From assembly GCA_965276835.1 (NCBI GenBank), contig OZ255631.1:1488001-1552000 (forward strand): a stretch of DNA of 64,000 nucleotides, given 5' to 3'. The notes beneath the pieces are model-generated. The model was not told where the DNA came from, ran no database searches, and worked only from the letters and a program-made list of their open reading frames with translations. The position numbers were made by a program, and so were the translations under genes. The DNA comes from BOG-932 sp965276835. GTDB lineage: Bacteria; Pseudomonadota; Alphaproteobacteria; BOG-932; Roseiterribacteraceae. Shown piece after piece: positions 51,965-62,069 of this stretch; the first letter of the stretch is position 1, and each line of letters opens with the position of its first letter.

Positions 51965-52918
51965 ATGACGACGCGCCATCTGATCGACCCGGAATTATTG
52001 TCTGGCCTCGACTCCATTCCACCGACAACCTACACGGCCGAAACCCTGCCCATCCTCAGAAAGAATTCCGAAGGGGTCTTCCGTGCTAAGCTCCCCGCGT
52101 CGAGCCTCGAAGTGTCGGTCGAGGAGTTACATATCCTGGGGCCTATTGGCGCGCCGGCCGTCCGCGTTTTGCTCTACCAGCCGCGAACACCCACGAAGCA
52201 TAAAGCGGGGTATCTGCATATTCACGGCGGCGGGTATATCACCGGCTGTCCGGAGAGCTCCGATCCGCTGAACCGGGCCATCGCTGCAGAGATCGATTGC
52301 ACGGTCGTGTCGGTCGACTATCGGCTGGCTCCAGAAACACCACATCCCGGACCGGTTGAGGACTGCTATGCAGCGCTCAAATGGTTTCATGACAGCGCCG
52401 GCTATCTCGGCGTCGATCCCGATCGTATTGCCGTTGGCGGCGAAAGCGCCGGAGGCGGGCTTGCCGCTGCACTTTCGTTGCTGGCCCGCGATCGCGGCGA
52501 GCTTCCGATCATTTTTCAACGACTGATATATCCGATGATCGATGACCGCACTGCCTTGCGCGACCCGCCTCACGCCTATACAGGCGAGTTCGGCTGGGGC
52601 CATGCGAGCAATTCCTTTGCTTGGAAAAGCTTCCTTGGCCGAGATCCGGGAGGCGCGGACGTATCCTGCTACGCAGCTGCCGCGCGGGCCGAGAGTCTTC
52701 AAGGGCTGCCACCGGCGTTCATCAGCGTCGGAGCGCTTGATCTCTTCCTCGACGAAAACATCGACTATGCCAAGCGATTGCTATCCGCCGGCGTTCCGAC
52801 AGAACTCCATATCTATCCAGGTGCCTATCACGGGTTTCAATGGGCGTTCCAAGCGGACGTCACACAGCGTTCAATGCGGGACGCCTCCGAGGCCCTGAAG
52901 AGGGCGCTTCGCCGTTAG
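51965..52918 (+). CDS. Alpha/beta hydrolase (hormone-sensitive lipase family)
   Basis: 317-residue HSL-type esterase. HGGGYITG forms the oxyanion hole, GGESAGGGLA carries the nucleophile Ser, DLFLDEN the Asp and AYHGFQ the His. No signal peptide, so it is cytoplasmic. Usual role is hydrolysis of short acyl esters. The ATG at 51965 is used. It is the last gene before the convergent zwf gene. Confidence 0.9.
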   Translation: MTTRHLIDPELLSGLDSIPPTTYTAETLPILRKNSEGVFRAKLPASSLEVSVEELHILGPIGAPAVRVLLYQPRTPTKHKAGYLHIHGGGYITGCPESSDPLNRAIAAEIDCTVVSVDYRLAPETPHPGPVEDCYAALKWFHDSAGYLGVDPDRIAVGGESAGGGLAAALSLLARDRGELPIIFQRLIYPMIDDRTALRDPPHAYTGEFGWGHASNSFAWKSFLGRDPGGADVSCYAAAARAESLQGLPPAFISVGALDLFLDENIDYAKRLLSAGVPTELHIYPGAYHGFQWAFQADVTQRSMRDASEALKRALRR

Positions 52919-52968
52919 CCAGGTCATCTGGGGGTCGGCGCAGTTCCGGCCCACCATAATCGCCCGCC

Positions 52969-54477
52969 TTAGTCATTCCAATTCCGGCCTAGTAGGCTGA
53001 TCAAGAGCGCAGCCTCAGGAGGACCCCAGCTGCCCGCCGGATAAGGCAGAGGGCTAGCCCCGCTTACGTTCCAACTACCTATTATACCGTCAACCCAACG
53101 CCACGCCGCCTCGACTTCGTCGCGACGCACGAAGAGTGTGGAATTGCCGCGAATGGCGTCGAGCAAGAGCCGTTCGTAGGCGATTCGGCGCCTCGGCGCC
53201 TTGCCCTCCGCGTCCGGGACCTTCAGGCTCAGCGGCAGGGACTGGAGAAACATTCCTTCGAGCCCGGGCTCCTTATTCATAAGCAGGAGTCGAATGTCTT
53301 CATCCGGCTGCAAATCTATGACCAGGCGATTTGCCGAAAGCGATTCGCGTGCAACTCCAGGGAAAATGGAGTGTCTCACTGGCTTGAACTGGATAGCGAT
53401 CTGCGTCCGTCGCGATGACAATCGCTTGCCTGTCCGTATGAAAAACGGAACGCCCGCCCATCGCCAGTTGTCGATGTCGACGCGAAGTGCCACGAAAGTC
53501 TCGGTGTCGCTTGGAGCGCCTTTCTCATCGACATAGGCCGCGCAGGTGTGACCTGCGACCGATCCAGCAACGTATTGGCCGCGGATAGCATCCTGCGACA
53601 GTGATTCGCCGGCGATGGGGCGGAGCGCCCGCAAGACTTTCACCTTCTCGTCGCGAACCGCATCTGGAGTCAGATCTGACGGAGGCTCCATCGCGATGAG
53701 GCAGAGCAGCTGCAGAATATGGTTCTGCAGCATGTCTCGGATTGCGCCGTAGTCGTCATAGTAGTGCCAGCGATCACCGACGCCGTCGGTCTCGGCCACG
53801 GTGATTTGCACATGGTCGATGGCTTGGTTATTCCAGACCGGTTCGAATAGCGTGTTAGCGAAACGCAGCGCCAACAGATTCTGGACGGTCTCCTTCCCAA
53901 GATAGTGGTCGATGCGGAAGATGCTTCGCTCCGAGAACGTCGCGCCGATGGCGTCATTTATGGCGCGTGAACTCGCCAGATCGAGACCGATCGGCTTCTC
54001 TAATACGACCCGGGCATTTTCGCCTGCCAGACACACCGATTTGAGCGCTGCCCCTATCGCCCCGAAAAGACTGGGAGAGGTCGACATATAAAAAAGAGGA
54101 GCTTCAGCATTGGCCCCCTTAAGACGTTCGGCAAGTTCAGCCGCTCCGGCGGGTGATGTGGCATCAGACGAGCAGTAATCGAGCCGCAACGCAAAGCGGC
54201 CCCAGGCGGCCTCATCGATGGACCGTCCGGCCTCACTGCGGATGATCGCAATCCGGACACTCTGCACGAATGCGTCGCGCGTTCTCGGCGTCCGACCGCA
54301 GGCGACAATGGCAAAGCGCGTGGGCAGAAGATTTTCGATCTCTAAATGATAGAGCGACGGAAAAAGCATCCGCATTGCTAAGTCTCCGCTCCCACCAAAA
54401 ATGACGAGGGCATCTGAGACTGCTATTTCCGATCCGAGCGGAGAGCCATTCAGGCACCCGAGTTGATCTGCATTCAT
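52969..54477 (-). CDS. zwf: Glucose-6-phosphate 1-dehydrogenase
   Basis: 502-residue G6PDH: oxidises glucose 6-phosphate to 6-phosphogluconolactone, feeding the Entner-Doudoroff pathway. RIDHYLGKETVQNLLALRFAN contains the catalytic His region and VVLEKPIG the substrate loop. The coenzyme motif reads GGSGDLAMRML where many family members have a basic residue after Ala (GDLAKRKL or GDLARRKL), so coenzyme preference may differ. It stands alone on the minus strand, next to a sugar-catabolic operon. Ribosome site is weak. Confidence 0.93.
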   Translation of the reverse strand: MNADQLGCLNGSPLGSEIAVSDALVIFGGSGDLAMRMLFPSLYHLEIENLLPTRFAIVACGRTPRTRDAFVQSVRIAIIRSEAGRSIDEAAWGRFALRLDYCSSDATSPAGAAELAERLKGANAEAPLFYMSTSPSLFGAIGAALKSVCLAGENARVVLEKPIGLDLASSRAINDAIGATFSERSIFRIDHYLGKETVQNLLALRFANTLFEPVWNNQAIDHVQITVAETDGVGDRWHYYDDYGAIRDMLQNHILQLLCLIAMEPPSDLTPDAVRDEKVKVLRALRPIAGESLSQDAIRGQYVAGSVAGHTCAAYVDEKGAPSDTETFVALRVDIDNWRWAGVPFFIRTGKRLSSRRTQIAIQFKPVRHSIFPGVARESLSANRLVIDLQPDEDIRLLLMNKEPGLEGMFLQSLPLSLKVPDAEGKAPRRRIAYERLLLDAIRGNSTLFVRRDEVEAAWRWVDGIIGSWNVSGASPLPYPAGSWGPPEAALLISLLGRNWND

Positions 54478-54591
54478 TTACAATCACCACAATACATCCG
54501 CCCAATGGGACCGAATTGCGTCAGGAGGAGATGGATCGCCGCCGCGACGACATGGCCTCGAATGATGGGCCCGTCAGAACCTGCTTCGATT

Positions 54592-56211
54592 TCAAATCGG
54601 CGCGCGTGCGTCAGCCAAAATGAAGTCCGCCGCCCTCAGGCCGATCACCATCGCCGGGCCATTGGTGTTTCCTGAAACCAGCGTGGGCATGATCGAGGTG
54701 TCGGCCACGCGAAGGCCCGCGACACCGCGAACGCGCAATTGCGGATCAAGCACGGCGTCGGGGTCGGTCCCCATCCGGGCGGTGCCCGCCATGTGGAAGG
54801 CGCCGCCGCCCAGCGACATGGCGTTAGCGAGGATTTCGTCGTCGGTTTTCAGGGTCGCTCCAAGACCCTCCTCCGCCACGATCCAGTCCCTTAGCGCGGG
54901 CTGATGTGCCAGGCGCCGGTTCCAGTGGAAGGCGGCGACGAACTTGCGGCGATCGATCTCGGCGGACAACTGGTTGGCGTTTATTGTAGGCGGCACATCG
55001 GGGTCAGCCGAGCGGATACGCACCTCGCCCCGGCTTTCGGGGCGGGTGAAATAAGTCAGAAACGTAATTCCTGGGTAGGGTGCGAGTTGAACATCGCCGT
55101 CCTTGCCGATGCCGGCCATTGCGGTGGACAACAGGCCGAACTGGAGATCGGCATGGTCCAGCCCCGGCTCGGACTTCACAAAGCCGCCGATTTCGTGGGC
55201 GGCGTGTGTCATCGGACCCGAGCGCGAAGCCAAATATTGCGCCATTGCGAGCAACAGGCGGCCGCCGCTCAGCTTCGTGTTGTGGCTGTGGCTCTTCACC
55301 CTGAGCTGCAAGTCTGTGTGCCGATGCTCGCGCAGGTTCCGGCCGACATCGGGCGAATGGACGATCGGCTCGATACCAAGAAATTTCAGGAGGTGCGCCG
55401 GGCCGATGCCCGAGAGCTGTAGAAGCTTTGGCGTCTCGAAGGCGCCAGCCGAGATGATTATCTCGCGTGCTGCCCCGACCGAGCGTTCGCCGTCCTTATC
55501 GCGCAGGCGCACGCCAGTGGCACGATTGCCAGTGAACTCGATCTTCAGCGCGTTTGTCTCGGTCGCAACATGAAGATTCTTACGTCCGCGCACCGGATCG
55601 AGAAACGCCAGCGCTGCGCTGAAGCGCTCGCCGGAGAAACGGGTAGATGGTTGATATCCGACGCTCCCATCGCGGACTGCGTCGACATCGTTTACGTCAT
55701 CGACGCGCGCGATACCCATCTGTCCCGCCGCTTCGAGGATCGCCTCGAACAGCCGATCGCCCTTCATATGCGTCGTGATCCTGAGCGGGCCGCCGACGCC
55801 GCGCCACTGCGCGGGGCCGAGATCGTGATTTTCAAGCGCCACGAATTTTCGGCCGATATCCGACCAACCCCATCCGGTGCAACCCGCCGCTTCCCAACCA
55901 TCGTAGTCGAGTGGAGCCCCGCGCATGTAGATCATTCCGTTGACCGAACTCGAACCGCCGAGCGCGCGGCCACGGTACCACCGCTCAGCCGGCTGATTGC
56001 CTCCCGCCTCGACCTGATACTCCCAAAGGACCTTGCTCCCCGGATTCAGAATCTTGCCGACTCCTCGCGGCATCTGCATCAGCATCCCGCCGTGTTCGGG
56101 GCCGCTTTCGATCAGCAATACTGACCGGTTCGGGTCCGCCGAAAGCCTGTTCGCCAACGGACAGCCGGCCGAGCCTGCGCCTATCACGATATAGTCGTAG
56201 CGATTGTCCAC
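54592..56211 (-). CDS. GMC oxidoreductase (choline dehydrogenase-like)
   Basis: 539-residue FAD enzyme. FAD loop IVIGAGSAGCPLANRLS and LLIESG, then the two GMC signatures: GGSSSVNGMIYMRG and SAGAFETPKLLQLSGIG. Active site HMAGTARMGTDPDAV and SGNTNGPAM. I chose GTG at 56211 because GGGAGGG lies 8 bases upstream; a longer start would overlap the upstream gene. It oxidises an alcohol, substrate unknown. Neighbour of a ketosteroid-dehydrogenase-like enzyme, so probably lipid or steroid catabolism. Confidence 0.9.
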   Translation of the reverse strand: MDNRYDYIVIGAGSAGCPLANRLSADPNRSVLLIESGPEHGGMLMQMPRGVGKILNPGSKVLWEYQVEAGGNQPAERWYRGRALGGSSSVNGMIYMRGAPLDYDGWEAAGCTGWGWSDIGRKFVALENHDLGPAQWRGVGGPLRITTHMKGDRLFEAILEAAGQMGIARVDDVNDVDAVRDGSVGYQPSTRFSGERFSAALAFLDPVRGRKNLHVATETNALKIEFTGNRATGVRLRDKDGERSVGAAREIIISAGAFETPKLLQLSGIGPAHLLKFLGIEPIVHSPDVGRNLREHRHTDLQLRVKSHSHNTKLSGGRLLLAMAQYLASRSGPMTHAAHEIGGFVKSEPGLDHADLQFGLLSTAMAGIGKDGDVQLAPYPGITFLTYFTRPESRGEVRIRSADPDVPPTINANQLSAEIDRRKFVAAFHWNRRLAHQPALRDWIVAEEGLGATLKTDDEILANAMSLGGGAFHMAGTARMGTDPDAVLDPQLRVRGVAGLRVADTSIMPTLVSGNTNGPAMVIGLRAADFILADARAPI

Positions 56212-56233
56212 CCTGCCCTCCCGAAGCCGCCGA

Positions 56234-57946
56234 CTATGAGTTCGCTCTTGCAACGCTTCGGCCGACCCTTCGCCCGGAAAACACGCAATCGGAATAGGAC
56301 AGTCCGCTTACATAAGTGTTCGACGCGACCCCGATGGCCGTGCGACCCGCCGCGAAGAGGCCGGGAATCGCCTTTCCAGCGCCATCGAGGACGTGCCCCG
56401 AGTCCTCGTCTACGCGCAGGCCGCCGAATGTAATCACGGGCAAGGGCAGTAGCCGGCTCGCCACCGAAATATCCATCGCGTAGAACGGCCCTGTTGCAAT
56501 CGGCTGGATGTCCGACCGGTCTTTCCCGAATTGGTCCGGCTCCAGTCCGCGAGCAGCGCGGTTATAGGCGGCAATAGCGGCGGTCAAACCGAACTTGTCG
56601 ATACCGGTCTTCGCCGCAAGCTTCTCGATGGTCGGCGCTTTCTTGTAGTTGAACAGAAGATTGAGCAAGGTGACGTCGCGCTGGAACGGCACGATGATGG
56701 GATCCAGAGCCTGTTTGAAGGCCGCCTTACGCGCATCAGCATCATAGATAATGTAAGCGACGCCGCCTTGCCGGTCGCCGATATGCTCTCCCAAGGTTGC
56801 GCCGTAGACCGTTTCGTCGACGAAACGCTGGCCCGCCATATTGACGATGATCGCATCCGACCAGGCTTTTGGAGGATTGATGAAACGCCAAGCACTGATC
56901 TTGTCCATCATCGCGGCCACGCCACCCGCCGTCATACCGAGATAGATTCCTGAACCTTGATCGCCCAAGGCGCCATTCGGCATCGCCGCCCTATAGGCCG
57001 GCGCGTAATGATCGACCATCTTCGGGTTCATGATGAAGCCGCCGGTCGACAGAAGCACACCTTCCCGCGCCCTGATCCACTTTTCATGCCGGCAGCGCGC
57101 TTCGATCGCCATCGCCTTGCGCAGATAGTAGTTGCCGATTCCGATCGTAAGTCCGGCGAACGGCAAAGCCGGCGGAAGCATCGCCAGAAATTTATCAGCG
57201 CGCTTCGTATATTGCTCGAATTTGAGCGCATCGGGAGAGCCGGCTGGGGTCGAAAGCACCTTGATGCCGATCACACGCCCGTTCGAATCCATCAAAAGCT
57301 GCCGGGCTTCGGTAAACCGTTGGAAATCCAAGCCGAGCGTGAGCGCGGAATCGCGCAACGGGTCGTATATCCCGACGCCCAATCCCCACGCCTTCTTTCC
57401 GTTTTTCGTGTAGCATCGATGGCCCCGCGCGGCCGGCTTCGCGAGTTTCTTGTAGCTCGCCACAAGCGAGTTGTCGGAATGGTAGAGAAAGTAGTCGAGC
57501 GGCGGGTAGGACGCTTTCTTACGCCACGCCTTGCCTTTCAGTTTGCCTCCATGTTTGAGGATCCAATCAATGGTCGGTACGCTCTCCGCGACAAATTTCC
57601 GAAGGGTGGCATCGGTGACGACGTGGCCAACCTCGATCTTCAAGTATTTGTACATCTCCTCGGGCGTATCCTCTTCGCCCGCTTCCTTTTGAATCGTCGT
57701 CCCGCCTCCAGCATAATAAATACCGCCGTTAGCCGCGGTGGACCCGCCCCCGCCGTAACGATCGACGGCTATAACGTTGAGCCCGCGCTCGAGCGCCTCC
57801 AGCGCAGCTGCTACACCCGCTCCACCAAGGCCGACGACGACAAGATCCGTTTCCTCGGTCCACGGAAAAGCTTCGGGATCTGAGACGATCAGTGGTGCTT
57901 CGATCTGAAGGCCTAAACGGCGTCCCTCTTCCGCTGCGTCCGCCAT
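56234..57946 (-). CDS. FAD-dependent 3-ketosteroid dehydrogenase-like flavoprotein
   Basis: 570-residue FAD-binding protein of the fumarate reductase/KstD family. FAD loop LVVVGLGGAGVAAALEALERG and then TAANGGIYYAGGG. The C-terminal block GPFYAMDIS, ITFGGLRVDEDSGHVLDGAGKAIPGLFAAG and VSGLSYSDCVFSGRRVG is typical of 3-oxosteroid 1-dehydrogenases and urocanate-type relatives. ATG at 57946 follows GAGGAG. Together with the GMC gene 22 bases downstream it forms an operon; a ketosteroid or similar substrate is likely but not shown. Confidence 0.82.
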   Translation of the reverse strand: MADAAEEGRRLGLQIEAPLIVSDPEAFPWTEETDLVVVGLGGAGVAAALEALERGLNVIAVDRYGGGGSTAANGGIYYAGGGTTIQKEAGEEDTPEEMYKYLKIEVGHVVTDATLRKFVAESVPTIDWILKHGGKLKGKAWRKKASYPPLDYFLYHSDNSLVASYKKLAKPAARGHRCYTKNGKKAWGLGVGIYDPLRDSALTLGLDFQRFTEARQLLMDSNGRVIGIKVLSTPAGSPDALKFEQYTKRADKFLAMLPPALPFAGLTIGIGNYYLRKAMAIEARCRHEKWIRAREGVLLSTGGFIMNPKMVDHYAPAYRAAMPNGALGDQGSGIYLGMTAGGVAAMMDKISAWRFINPPKAWSDAIIVNMAGQRFVDETVYGATLGEHIGDRQGGVAYIIYDADARKAAFKQALDPIIVPFQRDVTLLNLLFNYKKAPTIEKLAAKTGIDKFGLTAAIAAYNRAARGLEPDQFGKDRSDIQPIATGPFYAMDISVASRLLPLPVITFGGLRVDEDSGHVLDGAGKAIPGLFAAGRTAIGVASNTYVSGLSYSDCVFSGRRVGRSVARANS

Positions 57947-58075
57947 GCTTGCACTCCTCACGACGCAGATCCTCGCCGGCACTTGGTGGGTCGCAGCAGT
58001 GGAAGTCCACCGCGCAATGGCGTTTTCTTTCGGACCAACGTCGAAACTCCAATCTCAAGCAAATAGGGATGGTGA

Positions 58076-59245
58076 TTAGTCGGGTGACTTCTCTGCGAGC
58101 GCGGTATCTCGGCGCAGAGACAGCCCGAGAGTCGTCAGCAATAGAGCGATCGCAACCACGATCATCGTCTGATGATGACCGAGCGCCGACATCGCGGGCG
58201 CGATAAGGAGCGAATTGAGTATCGGTCCGGCGAACTGGGCGGAAAACAGAAGGCCCAGAGCACGACCTCGGACTGCTTCAGGCGCTTGATCGAGGATGTA
58301 GTGGCTAAAATACGGTGTCAGGACGCCGCCGCCCAAGCCGAGGACGAACGAACTGGCAGCAATCGATTCCAGACTGTGGGAGATCGATAGGCCGAACAGA
58401 CCCGCAGCGAGTAGCCCCAATGCGACCACCAGGGTCCAGCGCCGACCGACCAGAGATCGCAATCGGCTATAGGCGATCGAACCCACTGCGAGCGCAAAGG
58501 TGCTGAGGCCCAGAACGAGCGATAAAGTTTGGGCATCGGTGGTGCCGACGTCTCCCAAAAGCAGCGGCACCTGGCTCGTTGCAATGAACGTGATCATCAT
58601 CGTTGCCGCAACCAGCAGATAGGCCGGTAAGAGTGGGCTCAGCCCGCCGCGAGGTCTCTTTTGTTCGAAGCGTTCCCTCGGCAGATCGCGCGGGAACAAC
58701 ATCAACCCCATAATGAAGACTGGAATTGATAACGCGTACAGCGCGGATGGCGCTCTCCATCCTCCGTCTTCAGCCAGACGGCCCGCCGCCAAAACCAGTA
58801 AAACGCTTCCGCCGGTTGCAAAGGCGCTCTGTAGGCCGACGATCCGGCCGCGCAGCTTGCCAGTATATCGAATGCCCACGATCGTCACTGCGGCGGTGAG
58901 CTGGCCCACCGCCGCGAGCCCCAGTGGCAAGCGGCTGATCAGTAGCCCCGTGCTGTTCTCCAGGAACAGAACGGCCGCCCCCGACAGTCCGAAGACAATA
59001 AGACAGGCGAGCAACACCCGCCGAGCGCCGAAGTGCTCGATAAACCAGCCGGAAAGCGGCCCACCGATGATGATTCCGATGCTCGGGGTTGTGAGCAACC
59101 ATTGTGCAACAGATGCCCCGTGCGTCCCGCCGCCATAATATTCGGCGACCTTCGGAAGCACGGGGGCGACCGTCGTGAAGACCATCGCGAGAAACATCGC
59201 TGAGAATGTCACCACGACGACGATGACCCAATCGACGGCCTTCAT
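58076..59245 (-). CDS. MFS transporter, paralogue of 39821
   Basis: 389-residue major facilitator with 12 hydrophobic segments, MKAVDWVIVVVVTFSAMFLAMVF at the start. VAPVLPKVAEYYGGGTHGASVAQW and PLSGWFIEHFGARRVLL match the paralogue at 39821. ATG at 59245 lies 28 bases after the receptor stop. The receptor-MFS pair should carry one substrate across outer and inner membranes, respectively. Confidence 0.9.
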   Translation of the reverse strand: MKAVDWVIVVVVTFSAMFLAMVFTTVAPVLPKVAEYYGGGTHGASVAQWLLTTPSIGIIIGGPLSGWFIEHFGARRVLLACLIVFGLSGAAVLFLENSTGLLISRLPLGLAAVGQLTAAVTIVGIRYTGKLRGRIVGLQSAFATGGSVLLVLAAGRLAEDGGWRAPSALYALSIPVFIMGLMLFPRDLPRERFEQKRPRGGLSPLLPAYLLVAATMMITFIATSQVPLLLGDVGTTDAQTLSLVLGLSTFALAVGSIAYSRLRSLVGRRWTLVVALGLLAAGLFGLSISHSLESIAASSFVLGLGGGVLTPYFSHYILDQAPEAVRGRALGLLFSAQFAGPILNSLLIAPAMSALGHHQTMIVVAIALLLTTLGLSLRRDTALAEKSPD

Positions 59246-59273
59246 CGCAACTACCCCGCGGTCCTCGGCCCCC

Positions 59274-62069
59274 TTAAGACGCGGCACCGCCGTCATAAAC
59301 GATCTGAACACGACGATTCTGGGGTTCCTTAACTCCATCCGCCGTCGGGACGAGCAGGTCCCGCTTGCCCTTAGCCACGATCAGGATCTCGGAGGCAGCG
59401 ATGCCGTCCTTTTCCAACTGCGCGGCGACGGACTCGGCCCGACGGCGGCTGAGACGCATGTTGTAGGCGTCGGAGCCGACGGTGTCGGTGTGCCCGGTCA
59501 CGGTTAATTGAGTCACCTTTGCCGGAGCCGCGTTTTTCGCAGCCGCGTCCACGATCGAAATGGCCTGCGGCGTAAGGTCGGACTTGTTGAAGTCGAAGAA
59601 CACCAAGTAGCTGCGGGGGGCGCTCGGAGCGGCTGCCACGGCGGGTGGCGGCACGTAGGAGGCCGGCGCGGCTTCGGGCTGCGAGCCGCCACCGAAACGG
59701 TATTTGACTCGGAATCCGAACATGCGCGGTTCGCCATAAAGCGCACTTCCGACACCCGCACCGCTATAGATCGGAAAACCACCTTGGTAATACGTCTTGT
59801 CGAGAGCGTTGCTCATGAAAAAGGAGGCGTCGATCGGCTGTTGATAGACGTCACGCCAGTCGACGCTAAAGTCGAGCAGACCGTAACCCGGTATCGTTGC
59901 GAACACGGGATCGCCCCGATCGGGACCGTTCGAATGCGCCTGATACGTATAGGTCGCCGTGACGCTGATCTTGCCGATTGCCTCGTCCAACGGGAGTAGG
60001 TACCGAGCAGTGATACCCCACTTGTTTTTGGGCACCTGATTGAACTGGCGCCCTGTCAGACTGCCGGAAAGATTGTTTGCGAAATTGTCGTAGATCGCCT
60101 GGGTGAATGAGTAGAACGGCGAAAGTTCCAGGCCGGTCACTGGAAGCACCGTGCCTTCAAATTCGAAGCCATCGATCGATGCGGTCGCGGCGTTCTGCAC
60201 CGCCGTGACGATATTGCCGCTCGGCGTTACCGCAGGGGCGGAGATTTGAATATTTGTGAACCAGTCGTGGAAGTAGTCGGCGTTGGTGCGAACCTTGATG
60301 CCGGCGACGTCCCAGTCCGATTTGATACCCACCTCGACGTCGGTGACATATTCGGGCTGGTATTCTTGCGTAGCTGGCGTCGGAGATGGGAGATTGAACC
60401 CCCCGCTCTCGTAGCCACGGCGAGAAGTGACATAGAGAAGCGTGTCCGGCGTCACCTGATAGTCCAGGCCAAGTGTCCAGGACGGCGCATGGAAGTCAGC
60501 TGAGGCCGCAACCGAACAGTTAACTGGATCGCCCTGTGTGCAAGTGTGCGGCAGGTTGTAGGTCGAGCTGGCAACGGAGCGATGATCCCACGTATACCGA
60601 TATCCGCCGGTCAGTTTTAGCCCATCGAGGGCATCGACCAAGCCGCCAAAATCATAGGTCGCCTGGCCGAACACCGCCTTGCTCGAATCCTGTTCGTAGG
60701 TCAAACGGTTACCGAGTGTGCTGAATTCGTTACTCAAGACCTGTGAGAAGCCGCCGGGGTGATAATATTCGTAGTAGGCGCCGACGATCCACGAGAGCTT
60801 CCCCCCAAAGGATTTTCCCTGAATCTGCGATTCGTTGCTCCATGTCTCGCTGTTCTGAGTCCAACCGTCCGCGTCTGAGTTTGTGATCCGCAACAGATCG
60901 AGCGATGAGTCGGCGAAGTCCTGAGACTGCAGGATTTTGTCAGACCTGAACCCAAAAATATTCTTGAGCGTGATGTCATCCGACACGTCGTAGGTCGCGA
61001 TGTCCGTCAGGCCCCAATGATACTCCAGATCCTCCATTCTCTGCGTCGAGTAGACTTGGCGGTTCCCGATCGAGTTTTGCAGCGCCATAGCGGCAGCAGC
61101 ATTGGGGAACAGAGAGAACTTGTAGCCGGCGGCGATCCCGGCGAAGAATACCGTTGCCGCGTTGGGACCACTGAGGCCGGCGACCCCCGGCCCCTGGCCG
61201 AGCGTGATTGAAAACGGCTTGAAACCCGGTATCGTGAGCGTTGAGAACACGACGCCGGTATTCAAGGCGTAAAGGACATTCGAGGTGCCGTTCTCGTCCT
61301 TATAAAGACCGCTATAGACAAGCTCGTTCTGGAAATCGTCCGTTGGACGCCAAGTCACCGAAACGCGCCAGCTTTCATAATTCCGGTCGTCGAGATCCTG
61401 CCCGTTGTAGAGATTGACCGTATAGCCGTCCCGCCGCGCGAGAGTTCCCGCGACCCGGACGAGCAACTTGTCATCGATGGGAATGTTGATCGCCCCCTCG
61501 AACTCCTTATCGTTATAGTTCCCAAGCTGTGCCTGAATATAACCTTCGAATTCATTGCTCGGCTTTTTCGGCTCGAACAATATCGCGCCGCCAACGGTGT
61601 TGCGACCGAAGAGAGTTCCCTGCGGACCCTTCAGGACTTGGACGTTCTCGAGGTCGTAGAAAATGCCAGGTCCGGCAATGTCACTTGGAACCTGGTCGAA
61701 ATAGGTTGCCACGCTCTGAATTGTTCGCACGCCGGTCGAAATCGGACCTGCGCCTAAGCCGCGTAATGTAAACTGAGCATCGTCACGGCTTTGCCCGCCG
61801 ATCAGGAGCGAGGGCGTATCGTTCTGCAGATTCTGGACGGCTGTAATCGACTTTTCCTGGAGCGCCGCCTGACTGAACGCGGTGACCGCGATCGGCACCG
61901 ATTGCAGCTTCTCTTCGCGACGCCGAGCCGTAACGACGATCTCCTCCAAGCCCGACGCATCGGCTTGCGCCTGCGCTTGATCGCTGACTTGCCCCCGGCT
62001 TGCGTGAAACGGGAACAGCGCGAATGCGCTTACAGAGACGGCGAGAGCGAAAACCGGACGAACTGACAT
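59274..62069 (-). CDS. TonB-dependent receptor fused to OmpA C-terminal domain, copy 2
   Basis: 931-residue receptor, same length and layout as the copy at 12657. Signal peptide (about 1-27), TonB-box region SGLEEIVVTARRREEK, plug with LKGPQGTLFGRNTVGGAIL, barrel, then Pro-rich linker (SQPEAAPASYVPPPAVAA) and OmpA domain at about 820-931 (FFDFNKSDLTPQA, TGHTDTVGSDAYNMRLSRRRA). Topology places the OmpA part in the periplasm where it can bind peptidoglycan. Paired with the MFS downstream. The relic at 41011 is a broken third copy. Confidence 0.93.
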   Translation of the reverse strand: MSVRPVFALAVSVSAFALFPFHASRGQVSDQAQAQADASGLEEIVVTARRREEKLQSVPIAVTAFSQAALQEKSITAVQNLQNDTPSLLIGGQSRDDAQFTLRGLGAGPISTGVRTIQSVATYFDQVPSDIAGPGIFYDLENVQVLKGPQGTLFGRNTVGGAILFEPKKPSNEFEGYIQAQLGNYNDKEFEGAINIPIDDKLLVRVAGTLARRDGYTVNLYNGQDLDDRNYESWRVSVTWRPTDDFQNELVYSGLYKDENGTSNVLYALNTGVVFSTLTIPGFKPFSITLGQGPGVAGLSGPNAATVFFAGIAAGYKFSLFPNAAAAMALQNSIGNRQVYSTQRMEDLEYHWGLTDIATYDVSDDITLKNIFGFRSDKILQSQDFADSSLDLLRITNSDADGWTQNSETWSNESQIQGKSFGGKLSWIVGAYYEYYHPGGFSQVLSNEFSTLGNRLTYEQDSSKAVFGQATYDFGGLVDALDGLKLTGGYRYTWDHRSVASSTYNLPHTCTQGDPVNCSVAASADFHAPSWTLGLDYQVTPDTLLYVTSRRGYESGGFNLPSPTPATQEYQPEYVTDVEVGIKSDWDVAGIKVRTNADYFHDWFTNIQISAPAVTPSGNIVTAVQNAATASIDGFEFEGTVLPVTGLELSPFYSFTQAIYDNFANNLSGSLTGRQFNQVPKNKWGITARYLLPLDEAIGKISVTATYTYQAHSNGPDRGDPVFATIPGYGLLDFSVDWRDVYQQPIDASFFMSNALDKTYYQGGFPIYSGAGVGSALYGEPRMFGFRVKYRFGGGSQPEAAPASYVPPPAVAAAPSAPRSYLVFFDFNKSDLTPQAISIVDAAAKNAAPAKVTQLTVTGHTDTVGSDAYNMRLSRRRAESVAAQLEKDGIAASEILIVAKGKRDLLVPTADGVKEPQNRRVQIVYDGGAAS

